Source: Chloroflexota bacterium (GTDB taxonomy: Bacteria; Chloroflexota; Dehalococcoidia; SM23-28-2; RBG-16-64-32). From it: a stretch of DNA of 64,000 bases. The stretch's first letter is position 1. Each line of letters begins with the position of its first letter. The stretch is from assembly GCA_029262695.1 (NCBI GenBank), contig JAJCYV010000006.1:1-64000 (forward strand), in the 5' to 3' direction. Shown piece by piece: positions 8,221 to 15,426 of the stretch. The notes beneath the pieces were generated by a model, which searched no databases, was not told where the DNA came from, and saw only the letters and a program-made list of their open reading frames with translations. The translations under genes and the position numbers were made by a program.

Positions 8221-9228
8221 ATGAGCCGGTATTCGCTGGCGCTGGGCGCCGGACGCGCGGAGGAAGTTGCAAAGCTGGCGGCCGATGCGGAGGCCGCGGG
8301 CTTCGGCGCGCTATGGACGTCGGAGATGTTCCACGACCCGTTCTCGCCGCTGGCCGCCGCCGCGACCGGGACGTCACGTATCGGCCTCGGCACCTCGATC
8401 GCGCTGGCCTTCGTGCGCAGCCCCTGGGTGCTGGCGCTCGCCGCGCTGGACCTGGACGCGATGTCTGGAGGGCGTTTCGTGCTCGGGCTGGGCACCGGTC
8501 TGAAGCGGATCAACGAGCGCTGGCACGGCATCGCCTACGGCAAGCCGACGCCGCACATTCGCGAGGTCGTGCAGATCATTCGCTTGATCACCGAACGGGC
8601 GCACGAAGGCGAGCCGATCAAGTTTTCCGGCCAGTTCTACGATCTCGACATCCAGGGTTGGCGCCGGCCGCAGGCGCCCGTCCGTGAGCGCATCCCGATT
8701 TACCTGGCCGGCGTGCGCGAAGGGATGATCCGAACCGCTGCCGGCGTAGCGGACGGATTGCTGGGGCATCCGATCTACTCGCTGCGCTGGACGCAGGACG
8801 TCGTGGTCCCGGCGCTGGCACGTGGGTTGAAGGAGTCCGGGCGCGAGCGGGAGGGCTTCGAGCTGTGCCTCGGCGTCTGTTGCGCCGTGGACAGCGACGT
8901 CGGACGGGCGCGGCGTGCGGCAGCCGCTACGATCGCCTTCTACGCGACCGTCAAGACGTACGAGCCGCTCTTCGCGTCGTTCCCGGGGGAGGTGCGGGCG
9001 GTCCAGGACGCCCTCGTCAACGGCGACACCGCGCGCGCGACGGACGCCGTGAGCGACGACATGATCGACACGTTCGCGGCGGCCGGCGACGCCGATCACG
9101 TGCGCGCGCAGGTGCAGCCATACCTTGACCTCGCGGACACGGTCTGTCTTTCGCCGCCGGACCAGTTGATCGACCCGGCCGAGACAGAGCGCTATCGCAA
9201 GTCGCTGCTGGGGGCCTTTGGCGAATAG
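8221..9228 (+). CDS. LLM-class (F420/FMN-dependent) oxidoreductase
   Basis: Luciferase-like TIM-barrel oxidoreductase, 335 aa. Family features are the early strand-helix pattern EAAGFGALWTSEMFHDPF, the TSRIGLGTSIALAFVRSPW segment and SGGRFVLGLGTGLKRINERW, a strong hallmark of F420-dependent members. GGGGAG stands 4 bases before the ATG. Such enzymes transfer hydride to or from F420 or FMN on a wide range of small molecules, so the substrate here is open. The redoxin gene follows after 25 bases. Confidence 0.85.
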   Translation: MSRYSLALGAGRAEEVAKLAADAEAAGFGALWTSEMFHDPFSPLAAAATGTSRIGLGTSIALAFVRSPWVLALAALDLDAMSGGRFVLGLGTGLKRINERWHGIAYGKPTPHIREVVQIIRLITERAHEGEPIKFSGQFYDLDIQGWRRPQAPVRERIPIYLAGVREGMIRTAAGVADGLLGHPIYSLRWTQDVVVPALARGLKESGREREGFELCLGVCCAVDSDVGRARRAAAATIAFYATVKTYEPLFASFPGEVRAVQDALVNGDTARATDAVSDDMIDTFAAAGDADHVRAQVQPYLDLADTVCLSPPDQLIDPAETERYRKSLLGAFGE

Positions 9229-9240
9229 CCGGGCGCGTAC

Positions 9241-9246
9241 TACGAT
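9241..9246 (+). promoter_or_regulatory. -10 element of a probable leaderless promoter (redoxin gene)
   Basis: TACGAT ends 7 bases before the ATG at 9254, and no Shine-Dalgarno sequence is present. Confidence 0.45.
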
Positions 9247-9253
9247 AGAGCGA

Positions 9254-9781
9254 ATGAACCTGGAACCGGGCGTGCCGGCGCCACACTTCACCCTGCCTGC
9301 CGTCGACGGGCGCGAGTACTCACTCCCGGGTGATCGCGGCGACGGGCCCCTGCTCCTTGCGTTCTTCCGGGTGAAGTGCGCGACTTGCGATGTGGCGTAC
9401 CCGTACATCAACCGTCTGAAGGACGCCTACCCGGCGGGCTGGCAGCTGTGGTCCGTCTGCCAGGACGACCGGGAACGTGCGGCGGAATATGCCGAGCGGT
9501 TCGCGCTCAATCACCCGGTGCTGCTGGATGCGGCGGAACTTGAGGTCTCGCGCCTCTACGACCCACCGTCGACGCCGGCGCTCTACCTGATCGGCCGCGA
9601 TGGGCGTGTCGAGTTTACGTGTGAGGGGTTCGCGAAGGACGATCTCAACGAGCTGGGCCGCCGGATCGCGTCTCTCGCCGGCGCGGAGGCCGTCGAGATC
9701 GCGCCCGCGGACGACGGAAGTCCGGCGCTCAAGCCGGGCTGTATGGCGCGGCAGCGAATGCCCCGGCGGCCGTCTGCATAG
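9254..9781 (+). CDS. Thioredoxin-fold redoxin (AhpC/TSA-like)
   Basis: Thiol-disulphide or peroxiredoxin-like protein of 175 aa. It opens with EPGVPAPHFTLPAVDGREYSL, the redoxin entry strand, followed by FFRVKCATCDVAYPYINRL with a CATC redox pair (Cys42, Cys45). A later TPALYLIGRDGRVEF matches the cis-Pro region (STPALY). No signal peptide is seen, so it is probably cytoplasmic. A third motif, GCMARQRMPRR, near the C-terminus adds one extra Cys. The ATG at 9254 is preferred over 9218, which would overlap the preceding gene and add a random N-terminus. It could be a peroxidase or a reductase. Confidence 0.78.
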   Translation: MNLEPGVPAPHFTLPAVDGREYSLPGDRGDGPLLLAFFRVKCATCDVAYPYINRLKDAYPAGWQLWSVCQDDRERAAEYAERFALNHPVLLDAAELEVSRLYDPPSTPALYLIGRDGRVEFTCEGFAKDDLNELGRRIASLAGAEAVEIAPADDGSPALKPGCMARQRMPRRPSA

Positions 9782-9795
9782 CGCCAGCGGCTGCT

Positions 9796-9824
9796 TTGTG
9801 AATCACGTAAGCCGGTGTTACCAT
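9796..9824 (+). promoter_or_regulatory. Possible promoter of the zinc-ribbon gene
   Basis: TTGTGA (9796-9801) and TACCAT (9819-9824) are 17 bases apart. Transcription would start near 9831 and give a leader of about 115 bases. Confidence 0.4.
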
Positions 9825-9840
9825 TAGTAAAACTTATAAC

Positions 9841-9858
9841 CCGCGGTCTGGACCGCGG
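9841..9858 (+). promoter_or_regulatory. Palindrome in the 5' leader of the zinc-ribbon gene
   Basis: CCGCGGTC-TG-GACCGCGG is a perfect inverted repeat. In RNA it would form a 7-bp GC stem with a CUGG loop near the 5' end of a leader of about 115 bases. It could also be an operator. Confidence 0.5.
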
Positions 9859-9944
9859 ATGGTTAAAGTCCCCGTGTCGGCTCCCGTAACAGGCTCCGCT
9901 CGATGATCAGGACGATAACCGAGGTCACACAAGGAGGACATCGA

Positions 9945-10301
9945 GTGGCTTTCGAAGACCGAAACCTGAAGTGCGTCGAATGTGAAAACGACTTCGTTTT
10001 CACGGCAGACGACCAGGAATTTCACAGCAAAAAAGGCTATCAGGACCCGAAGCGTTGCCCCAATTGCCGTTCCGCACGCCGTTCCGGCGGTGGTGGGTAC
10101 GGTGGCGGCGGCTACGGCGGCGAGCGCCAGATGTACACGGCCACCTGCGACCAGTGCGGCAACGAGGCGTCGCTACCGTTTGAGCCGCGCCAGGACCGCC
10201 CGGTCTACTGCAGCGACTGCTTCTCGAAGGTGCGCCCCGGTGGCGGCGGCGGTAGTGGCGGCGGTGGCGGCGGCGGTGGCGGAGGCGGCGCCCGCTGGTA
10301 A
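9945..10301 (+). CDS. Double zinc-ribbon, glycine-rich protein
   Basis: Small basic protein, 118 aa, with two CxxC...CxxC zinc ribbons: Cys10/13 with Cys38/41 (zf-trcl-like, LKCVECENDFVFTADDQEF) and Cys68/71 with Cys89/92 (CDQCGNEASLPF...VYCSDC). A Gly/Tyr linker (about 47-59) separates them and a poly-Gly tail follows. The layout is common in Chloroflexota and some other phyla. RNA or DNA binding is a reasonable guess because the arrangement resembles RGG-type and cold-shock-like proteins, but it is unproven. The GTG at 9945 has a near-perfect AAGGAGG 7 bases upstream; the ATG at 9903 has none. The long leader with a palindrome suggests post-transcriptional control. Confidence 0.8.
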   Translation: MAFEDRNLKCVECENDFVFTADDQEFHSKKGYQDPKRCPNCRSARRSGGGGYGGGGYGGERQMYTATCDQCGNEASLPFEPRQDRPVYCSDCFSKVRPGGGGGSGGGGGGGGGGGARW

Positions 10302-10349
10302 TCCACGCCCGATAACCGAATAGAACTCGAACAGACATCGCACGCCCGA

Positions 10350-10355
10350 TATGAT
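10350..10355 (+). promoter_or_regulatory. -10 element of a probable leaderless promoter (CoA-transferase)
   Basis: TATGAT ends 10 bases before the ATG at 10366, and no ribosome site is present. It supports 10366 rather than 10351 as the start, since 10351 lies inside the element. Confidence 0.5.
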
Positions 10356-10365
10356 TGGGTGTGCG

Positions 10366-11658
10366 ATGTCTACTTCTGCCACCGGCGCACTTTCCGGCGT
10401 CACCGTCCTCGACCTGACGTGGGTGCTGGCCGGCCCCTATGCGTCGATGGTGCTGGCCGACCTCGGCGCCGACGTCATCAAGGTCGAGCGGCCACCCTAC
10501 GGGGACGTCGGTCGCTCAACAGCGCCGTACGCCGGCCACGAAAGCGCGTACTTCTTCTCCGTGAACCGCGGCAAGAAGAGCATCTGCCTGGACCTGAAGA
10601 GCGAGGCCGGCCGCGCCCTCTTTCTGCGCCTCGCCGAGAAGGCCGACGTCGTGATGGAGAACTTCACGCCGGGCACGGCCGAGCGCCTGGGCATCGGCTA
10701 CGAGACGCTGAAAGAGCACAATCCGCGCCTCATCTACTCCGCAACGTCCGGCTTCGGCCAGACCGGCCCGGACCGCGAACGTCCCGCGCTCGACATAATC
10801 GTGCAGGGCATGGGCGGAATCATGAGCATCACCGGCGAGCCGGACGGGCCGCCCATACGCCCCGGCGTTTCGCAGGGAGACGTCACGGCCGGCCTCTTCA
10901 CGGCGATCGGCGTCCTTGCAGCGCTGCAGGAACGCGAGCGCAGCGGCGAAGGCCAGATGCTCGACGTCAGCATGCTCGACTGCCAGGTCGCGCTCCTCGA
11001 GAACGCCTTTGCCCGCTACTCGGCGACAGGCGAGGCGCCGAAGCCGATCGGCACGCGCCATCCGGTGACGACGCCGTTCCAGGCGTTCCCGACGGCGGAT
11101 GGCTGGATCGTGATCGCGGTGTCCTGGGGAGTCGAAAATCAGTGGGAGCTGTTCTGCGACAGGATCGGCAAGCACGAACTGATCGGCGACACTCGCTTCG
11201 AGACGCCCGGGCTGCGCACGAAGCACCACGCCGAACTCGAACCTGTGCTCATCGACGGCCTGCGCGGGAAGACGACGGCCGAATGGTTGAGCGAGTTTGA
11301 TGCCATCGGCCTGCCCTGCGGTCCCCTGAACGACATTCCGCACGCCGCCGAGCAACCGCAGGTGGTGGCGCGCGAGATGCTCGTCGACGTTGAGCATCCG
11401 TCCGGCGTCAGCCTGCGGATCGCCAACAGTCCGCTGCGGATGAGCCGCACGCCCGGTGGCGTGAAGGGGCCGCCGCCGGTACTCGGGGCCGATACAGACG
11501 GAGTGCTGCGCCGTCTCCTCGGCCTGACGGACGAGGAGATCGGCCGGTTACGCGCGGACGAGGTGGTGTTCGGACCGCTGCCGGGGCCCGTGGAGCGCAT
11601 CCTGGAGTACGAACGGGCCCTCGAAAGTCAGGAACGTGAAGAAGACACGGGGGCTTGA
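10366..11658 (+). CDS. CaiB/BaiF (class III) CoA-transferase
   Basis: Cytoplasmic CoA-transferase, 430 aa. N-terminal VTVLDLTWVLAGPYASMVLA and LGADVIKVERP are standard; Asp143 in RPALDIIVQGMGG is the catalytic residue that forms the aspartyl-CoA anhydride. GRKS-type NRGKKSICLDLK and GFGQTGP are also present. The C-terminal tail after about residue 395 is a little longer than usual. Substrate specificity is not readable; relatives act on formyl-, carnitinyl-, mesaconyl- and succinyl-CoA. It is probably transcribed alone: a strong promoter for a separate RNA begins at its last codons. Confidence 0.88.
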   Translation: MSTSATGALSGVTVLDLTWVLAGPYASMVLADLGADVIKVERPPYGDVGRSTAPYAGHESAYFFSVNRGKKSICLDLKSEAGRALFLRLAEKADVVMENFTPGTAERLGIGYETLKEHNPRLIYSATSGFGQTGPDRERPALDIIVQGMGGIMSITGEPDGPPIRPGVSQGDVTAGLFTAIGVLAALQERERSGEGQMLDVSMLDCQVALLENAFARYSATGEAPKPIGTRHPVTTPFQAFPTADGWIVIAVSWGVENQWELFCDRIGKHELIGDTRFETPGLRTKHHAELEPVLIDGLRGKTTAEWLSEFDAIGLPCGPLNDIPHAAEQPQVVAREMLVDVEHPSGVSLRIANSPLRMSRTPGGVKGPPPVLGADTDGVLRRLLGLTDEEIGRLRADEVVFGPLPGPVERILEYERALESQEREEDTGA

Positions 11659-11682
11659 CGAATTCTGCGGACTCGCCATAAT
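11655..11682 (+). promoter_or_regulatory. Strong sigma-70-type promoter
   Basis: TTGACG (11655-11660) and CATAAT (11677-11682) are separated by 16 bases; each box matches consensus at five of six positions. The predicted start is near 11689, within a gene-free stretch. Confidence 0.65.
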
Positions 11683-11688
11683 AACTGC

Positions 11689-11800
11689 AGGCGAGCGCGG
11701 GGGTGTGCTTTCCGGCCGTCCGTGTGCGGCAAGGATGGTCTGGACAAGTCCCGTAGCTAAATGCCCACCGGCGGGGGTGCTGGTGGGCATGCCTGTTTCT
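11689..11800 (+). ncRNA. Candidate small RNA, about 110 nt, class unknown
   Basis: A self-contained unit with no reading frame: a promoter just upstream, several short stems, and a 9-bp perfect hairpin ATGCCCACC/GGTGGGCAT (11761-11769, 11782-11790) followed by a GTTTCTT stretch. Internal stems include GCCG/CGGC around 11718-11735 and GGAC-AA-GTCC. The downstream gene has its own promoter at 11816-11844, so this is more likely an independent RNA than its leader. It does not match the 4.5S, tmRNA, 6S, RNase P or common riboswitch motifs that I know. Confidence 0.5.
11761..11797 (+). terminator. Probable intrinsic terminator of the small RNA
   Basis: A 9-bp perfect stem with a 12-base loop, then GCCTGTTTCTT. 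The T run is imperfect, so efficiency is uncertain. Confidence 0.5.
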
Positions 11801-11815
11801 TAGAAGACCGCTCGC

Positions 11816-11844
11816 TTGCCTCGGGCGTTCGTCTCTCCTACGAT
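11816..11844 (+). promoter_or_regulatory. Promoter of the enolase-superfamily gene
   Basis: TTGCCT (11816-11821) and TACGAT (11839-11844) with a 17-base spacer. The leader would be about 20 bases and carries AGGAG. Confidence 0.5.
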
Positions 11845-11871
11845 CGCCTCAGACCGTCCAGGAGATTACTC

Positions 11872-13002
11872 ATGAAGATCACTGACGTCCGCATCCGCCT
11901 GTTCGAAATGCCGATGGAGCGACCGTTCCATCCGACCTGGGAGCCGTTTCCGGTCGTCAACGCGCGCATGAGCGTCGTCGAGATCCACACCGACGAAGGG
12001 ATCACCGGCATCGGCTCGGGCGGCGTGCCAGTCCGCTGGGATGTCACCGCCAGGATGCTCGTCGGACAGGACCCGTTCGACCTCGAGGCGCACGCCTGGA
12101 ACCTGCGCTCGATGGCGTTCTTCGTCGGGCGGCCATGGCCGGTGGAGGTCGCGCTCTGGGACATCATCGGCAAAGCGAGCGGCCAGCCCGTGTACAAGCT
12201 GCTCGGCGGCGGCACCTCGAAGATTCGGGCCTACGCCTCGAGCGGAGAGTGCCGGCCCACCGAGGCGCGCGTAGAGGCGGCGAAGCAGGTGGTTGACGAG
12301 GGGTTCCGCGCTCTGAAGATCCGCTTCCACAGTGAGGACTGGCGCGACGACGTGAAGACGCTGGCGGCGGTGAGGAAGGCCGTCGGCGACGGCATAGACA
12401 TCATGGTGGACGGGAACTGGGGCTGGCGCATCCCGCCCGATCAGCAGCTCCACCGCTGGGACCTGCGCACGGCGATCGCGGCGGCGAAGGCGATGGAGGA
12501 CTACAACGTCTACTGGCTCGAGGAGCCGCTGGACGCCTACGACTACGAAGGCCTGGCCGAGCTACGCAGCAACCTGACGACGCTGCGACTGGCCGGCGGC
12601 GAGCTGAACCGCGGCCCGGAGGAGATCAAGACGTACCTGGAGAAGGGTTGCTTCGACGTTTACCAGCCGGACTGCACGTTCATCGGCGGCATCTCGGCGA
12701 CGCAGAAGATCGCGGCGATGGTGGAGGCGCACGGCAAGGTGTTCACGCCGCACACCTGGACGAACGGCATCGGCTTCGTTGCCAACCTGCACTGCGCGGC
12801 CGCCGCCCGCATCGTTCCCTACATCGAGTTCCCGTACGACCCGCCAAACTGGACGCCCGCCGAACGTGACTTCATCTTCCGCGAGCCGATCACGATCGAC
12901 GACGAGGGCTACGTCCACCTGCCGGAAGGCCCCGGCCTGGGCATCGAGCTGGACGAAGAGAAGCTCGCGAAGTACGAGAGTTCGCGCACGGACGTTATCT
13001 AG
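11872..13002 (+). CDS. Mandelate racemase/muconate-lactonising family enzyme
   Basis: Enolase-superfamily enzyme, 376 aa. Catalysis would start with removal of a proton alpha to a carboxylate held by Mg2+. Seen: capping-domain start MKITDVRIRLFEMPMERPF, the second-strand base region ALKIRFHS (a K-x-R variant rather than KxK), metal ligands in IMVDGNWGW, WLEEPL and LAGGELN, and TPHTWTNGIGF with a candidate general-base His. The length fits sugar-acid dehydratases, but the exact reaction is not determinable. The ATG at 11872 has AGGAG 7 bases upstream; the longer frame from 11761 crosses the terminator. Chloroflexota of the SAR202 kind are known for expanded members of this family. Confidence 0.85.
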   Translation: MKITDVRIRLFEMPMERPFHPTWEPFPVVNARMSVVEIHTDEGITGIGSGGVPVRWDVTARMLVGQDPFDLEAHAWNLRSMAFFVGRPWPVEVALWDIIGKASGQPVYKLLGGGTSKIRAYASSGECRPTEARVEAAKQVVDEGFRALKIRFHSEDWRDDVKTLAAVRKAVGDGIDIMVDGNWGWRIPPDQQLHRWDLRTAIAAAKAMEDYNVYWLEEPLDAYDYEGLAELRSNLTTLRLAGGELNRGPEEIKTYLEKGCFDVYQPDCTFIGGISATQKIAAMVEAHGKVFTPHTWTNGIGFVANLHCAAAARIVPYIEFPYDPPNWTPAERDFIFREPITIDDEGYVHLPEGPGLGIELDEEKLAKYESSRTDVI

Positions 13003-13023
13003 GCGGACCCGCTGTGGGCCGAG

Positions 13024-13731
13024 CTAGCTGATCCCGTCCCAGCCGGCGGGCATGTCCGAGAGGTGCGAGACGTCGTTGAGGCGCCAGATGACGCGCCGGT
13101 CCTCGTGCGCGCGCACCGAGCAGATGCTGGCGTTGAACGGGTAGTAGATGAAGTCGCGGTCGAGGCCGAGGATCATCGAGATGTAGGTCTGGATGAACGC
13201 GGCGTGGACGACGGCGGCGACGCGCTGGCCCGGGTGAGTGGCGATGATCTCGTCGAGGACGCCCTGGATGCGCTTGCGGGAGGCTGAGCTGCCTTCGCTG
13301 CCGGGGAAGGCGTCCCACGTGCCGTCGGCCAGGATCTTGCGCTCGATCTTCCGCTGTTCGGCGATCGGCAGCCGGCTGATGTCGGAGTCGGCCTGGCCCA
13401 GCGTCACCTCGCGCAGGGCCGCCTTCGGCACGACCTCCAGGCCGGTGGCGTCGGCGATCGCGAACGCCGTCTCTTGCGTGCGCCTGAGCGGGCTCGCGTA
13501 GAGCGCGTCGAGGCGGGCGTCCTTCATCCGCTTCCCCAGCCGCCCGGCCTGCATCCGGCCGACGTCCGTGAGGTCGGGGTCGCCGGTCGTCAGGTCCTCG
13601 CCGGTGTTGCCCTCGGACTGAGCGTGGCGGATGAGGTAGAGCCGCGTCGCCTCGCCGCCGATGAGGAGAGCGTTGCGGAAGAAGGCGTGCAGGGGATCGC
13701 CCGTGGGCTGAGCGGGCCGTTCGTTAGGCAT
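13024..13731 (-). CDS. Histidine phosphatase family protein (phosphoglycerate mutase-like)
   Basis: Branch-1 histidine phosphatase, 235 aa. The phosphohistidine motif LIRHAQSEGN lies near residues 34-43, followed by the second-arginine region YASPLRRTQETA, the acid REVTLGQ and the second His in VAAVVHAAFIQ. It is slightly long at the N-terminus, with about 28 extra residues before the core. The substrate could be a phosphorylated sugar or nucleotide; a mutase role is unlikely without the extended lid. A TATGAT box stands 9 bases upstream of the ATG with no ribosome site. It converges on the enolase-superfamily gene. Confidence 0.82.
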   Translation of the reverse strand: MPNERPAQPTGDPLHAFFRNALLIGGEATRLYLIRHAQSEGNTGEDLTTGDPDLTDVGRMQAGRLGKRMKDARLDALYASPLRRTQETAFAIADATGLEVVPKAALREVTLGQADSDISRLPIAEQRKIERKILADGTWDAFPGSEGSSASRKRIQGVLDEIIATHPGQRVAAVVHAAFIQTYISMILGLDRDFIYYPFNASICSVRAHEDRRVIWRLNDVSHLSDMPAGWDGIS

Positions 13732-13740
13732 GGCGGGGAC

Positions 13741-13746
13741 ATCATA
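13741..13746 (-). promoter_or_regulatory. -10 element of a probable leaderless promoter (histidine phosphatase)
   Basis: On the minus strand TATGAT ends 9 bases before the ATG at 13731. Confidence 0.45.
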
Positions 13747-13775
13747 TCGAAGCGTCGCAGCCGAACCAACCGAGA

Positions 13776-13794
13776 GGGCGACCGCCGGTCGCCC
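13776..13794. repeat. Short palindrome between divergent genes
   Basis: GGGCGACC-GCC-GGTCGCCC is a perfect 8-bp stem with a 3-base loop, flanked by CCTAC on one side. It resembles the small GC-rich palindromes scattered between genes in many Chloroflexota genomes, and it lies between two outward-facing -10 boxes. Confidence 0.55.
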
Positions 13795-13812
13795 CTACGC
13801 GGTGGGCGCGGC

Positions 13813-13818
13813 TATACT
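13813..13818 (+). promoter_or_regulatory. -10 element of a probable leaderless promoter (TIM-barrel protein)
   Basis: TATACT ends 6 bases before the ATG at 13825, and no ribosome site is present. Confidence 0.45.
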
Positions 13819-13824
13819 CCGGCT

Positions 13825-14904
13825 ATGCAGACCGGCGTTAGCTACTTCTCCTCGCGCGACCTGCGGCACGTCCGCGCTGACCTGCGCGAGATGGCAGAGG
13901 CTGGCTGTACCTACGTCGTTCACTGCTTCACCGAGACGGACCTGGCGTTCTACCGCGACGCCGTTCGCGACATCGCGGCGGCGACGCGCGAGGCCGGGAT
14001 GGAGGTCTGGTTCGACCCGTGGGGCCTCGCCGGCGTCTTCTCCGGCGAGACGTTCACGCGCTTCCCGCTGGAGCATCCGGAGACGTGGCAACTGCTCTCG
14101 GACGGGCGCCGCGTCCCCTTCGCCTGCCCGAACCACCCGGCGACGCGCGAGTTCCTGCGCGGCTGGGTGGAGGCCTGCGCGGCGGCCGAGGGAGAGGTGC
14201 TGTTCTGGGACGAGCCGCACTTCTACATGGGGCTGGCGGTGGGCGACTTCGCGCCGGCCTGGGCCTGCTACTGCGACTCTTGCCGTGAGCGGTTCGGCGG
14301 CGACCTGCCGGCCGAGTTCACGGCCGAGATGAAGGCGTTCCACGAGGCGTCCGTGGTTGAGGTGCTGACGGAACTCTGCCGCTACGGCCACGAAAAGGGG
14401 ATGCGCAACGCCCTCTGCCTGATCCCGACTGACCTCGCCGGCTACGGCTTTCCGGAGCCGGCCGAACGCCTGCGGAAGGGCATCGAGTCGCGTTCCGGCG
14501 GGGCGTCCGCGTCTGCGATCGAGGCGATGATGCACATGGGTGTCGGCGACTTCGACGTCGCGGCGGCGATCCCGGACCTCGATATCTTCGGGACGGACCC
14601 GTACTGGTACCTCTTCGGCAGCGACCCGGAGCGGTTCATGCGCGTCTACAGCGAGGCCGCCGCCGAGTCCGCCCGCAAGCACGGTCGCGAGCTGCAGCTG
14701 TGGCTGCAGGCGTTTCGCGTTCCGGCCGGTCGCGAGGAGGAGTTGCGGATGGGCGCGCGCGTCGCCGAGGAAATCGGCGCGACGCACCTGGCGGCCTGGA
14801 GCTACCGCGCGACGGAGTCGATGTCGATCCGCTGCGCGGACAGCGAGGCAGTCTGGCGCATCATCGGCGAGGAGTTCCGGCGGATCCGGGCCGGCACAGC
14901 CTGA
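13825..14904 (+). CDS. Hypothetical protein with a glycoside-hydrolase-like TIM barrel
   Basis: A 359-residue soluble protein. It starts MQTGVSYFSSRDLRHVRADL and then TYVVHCFTETDLAFYRD. Segments such as AGMEVWFDPWGLAGVFSGE, GEVLFWDEPHFYMG and IFGTDPYWYLFG read as successive barrel strands ending in acidic or aromatic residues. DEP after a hydrophobic strand, with a later TDPYW, is the style of retaining glycoside hydrolases and of putative glycosyl-hydrolase-like domains. A CDSC pair (CYCDSCRERFGG) may bind a metal. The exact family is not recognised. The start is set by a TATACT box 6 bases upstream; the frame before it is antisense to the phosphatase. Confidence 0.6.
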   Translation: MQTGVSYFSSRDLRHVRADLREMAEAGCTYVVHCFTETDLAFYRDAVRDIAAATREAGMEVWFDPWGLAGVFSGETFTRFPLEHPETWQLLSDGRRVPFACPNHPATREFLRGWVEACAAAEGEVLFWDEPHFYMGLAVGDFAPAWACYCDSCRERFGGDLPAEFTAEMKAFHEASVVEVLTELCRYGHEKGMRNALCLIPTDLAGYGFPEPAERLRKGIESRSGGASASAIEAMMHMGVGDFDVAAAIPDLDIFGTDPYWYLFGSDPERFMRVYSEAAAESARKHGRELQLWLQAFRVPAGREEELRMGARVAEEIGATHLAAWSYRATESMSIRCADSEAVWRIIGEEFRRIRAGTA

Positions 14905-14913
14905 GGGCGTCGC

Positions 14914-15399
14914 CTAATCGCCGCGGATCTGGCGCAGGTGCGCGAGGTCGTGGTCGGCGATGTGCGTGACGAGTGTGCCGACCGGGTGCTCGCCGAACTC
15001 CGGGTGGCGGTAGATGCGCGCCATGCCGGCCTCGCCCGCGCGGCGCAGCAGCTCCAGGTTGAGCTGGCGGTTCGCGCCGTAAGCGGCGAGCGACGTCGCC
15101 AGGTCGCGGGCTTTGTAGTCGAGCGCGTCGGCCCACGTGTCCTGGTCGAACGGCTGTAGCTCCGGCCGCTCCTCCGCCAGCGTCTGCCGGATGCGCCAGC
15201 CGAGCCCGACCTCGATGTCCGCCAGGTGTGCGACGATCTCGGAGGGCGACCAGCCTGCGCCGCCGCCCGTCGCGTGCGGCTCCTTGAAGGCGCGGGCGAT
15301 CACCTTCGGCATCTGCGCCATGCCGGCGAAGAGGTCCGCCGGAACCTCAACGTCGGCGTCGCAGATCGGGCAATGTGTGGTCGTCGTCTCGAAGTCCAT
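14914..15399 (-). CDS. DinB-superfamily protein with an N-terminal CPIC pair
   Basis: A 161-residue DinB-fold protein. The helical core includes WSPSEIVAHLADIEVGLGWR and the C-terminal HIADHDLAHLRQIR, giving the metal-binding His pattern. Unusually, the chain opens with HCPICDADVEVP, a single CxxC that could bind zinc or act in redox. A TATACT box and GGGAGG both lie within 14 bases of the ATG. The gene converges on the TIM-barrel gene. Biochemical role unknown. Confidence 0.75.
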   Translation of the reverse strand: MDFETTTTHCPICDADVEVPADLFAGMAQMPKVIARAFKEPHATGGGAGWSPSEIVAHLADIEVGLGWRIRQTLAEERPELQPFDQDTWADALDYKARDLATSLAAYGANRQLNLELLRRAGEAGMARIYRHPEFGEHPVGTLVTHIADHDLAHLRQIRGD

Positions 15400-15407
15400 G
15401 GCCTCCC

Positions 15408-15413
15408 AGTATA
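15408..15413 (-). promoter_or_regulatory. -10 element close to the DinB-like start
   Basis: On the minus strand TATACT ends 8 bases before the ATG at 15399; the bases between include GGGAGG. Confidence 0.45.
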
Positions 15414-15426
15414 CGGAGGGTGGCGC

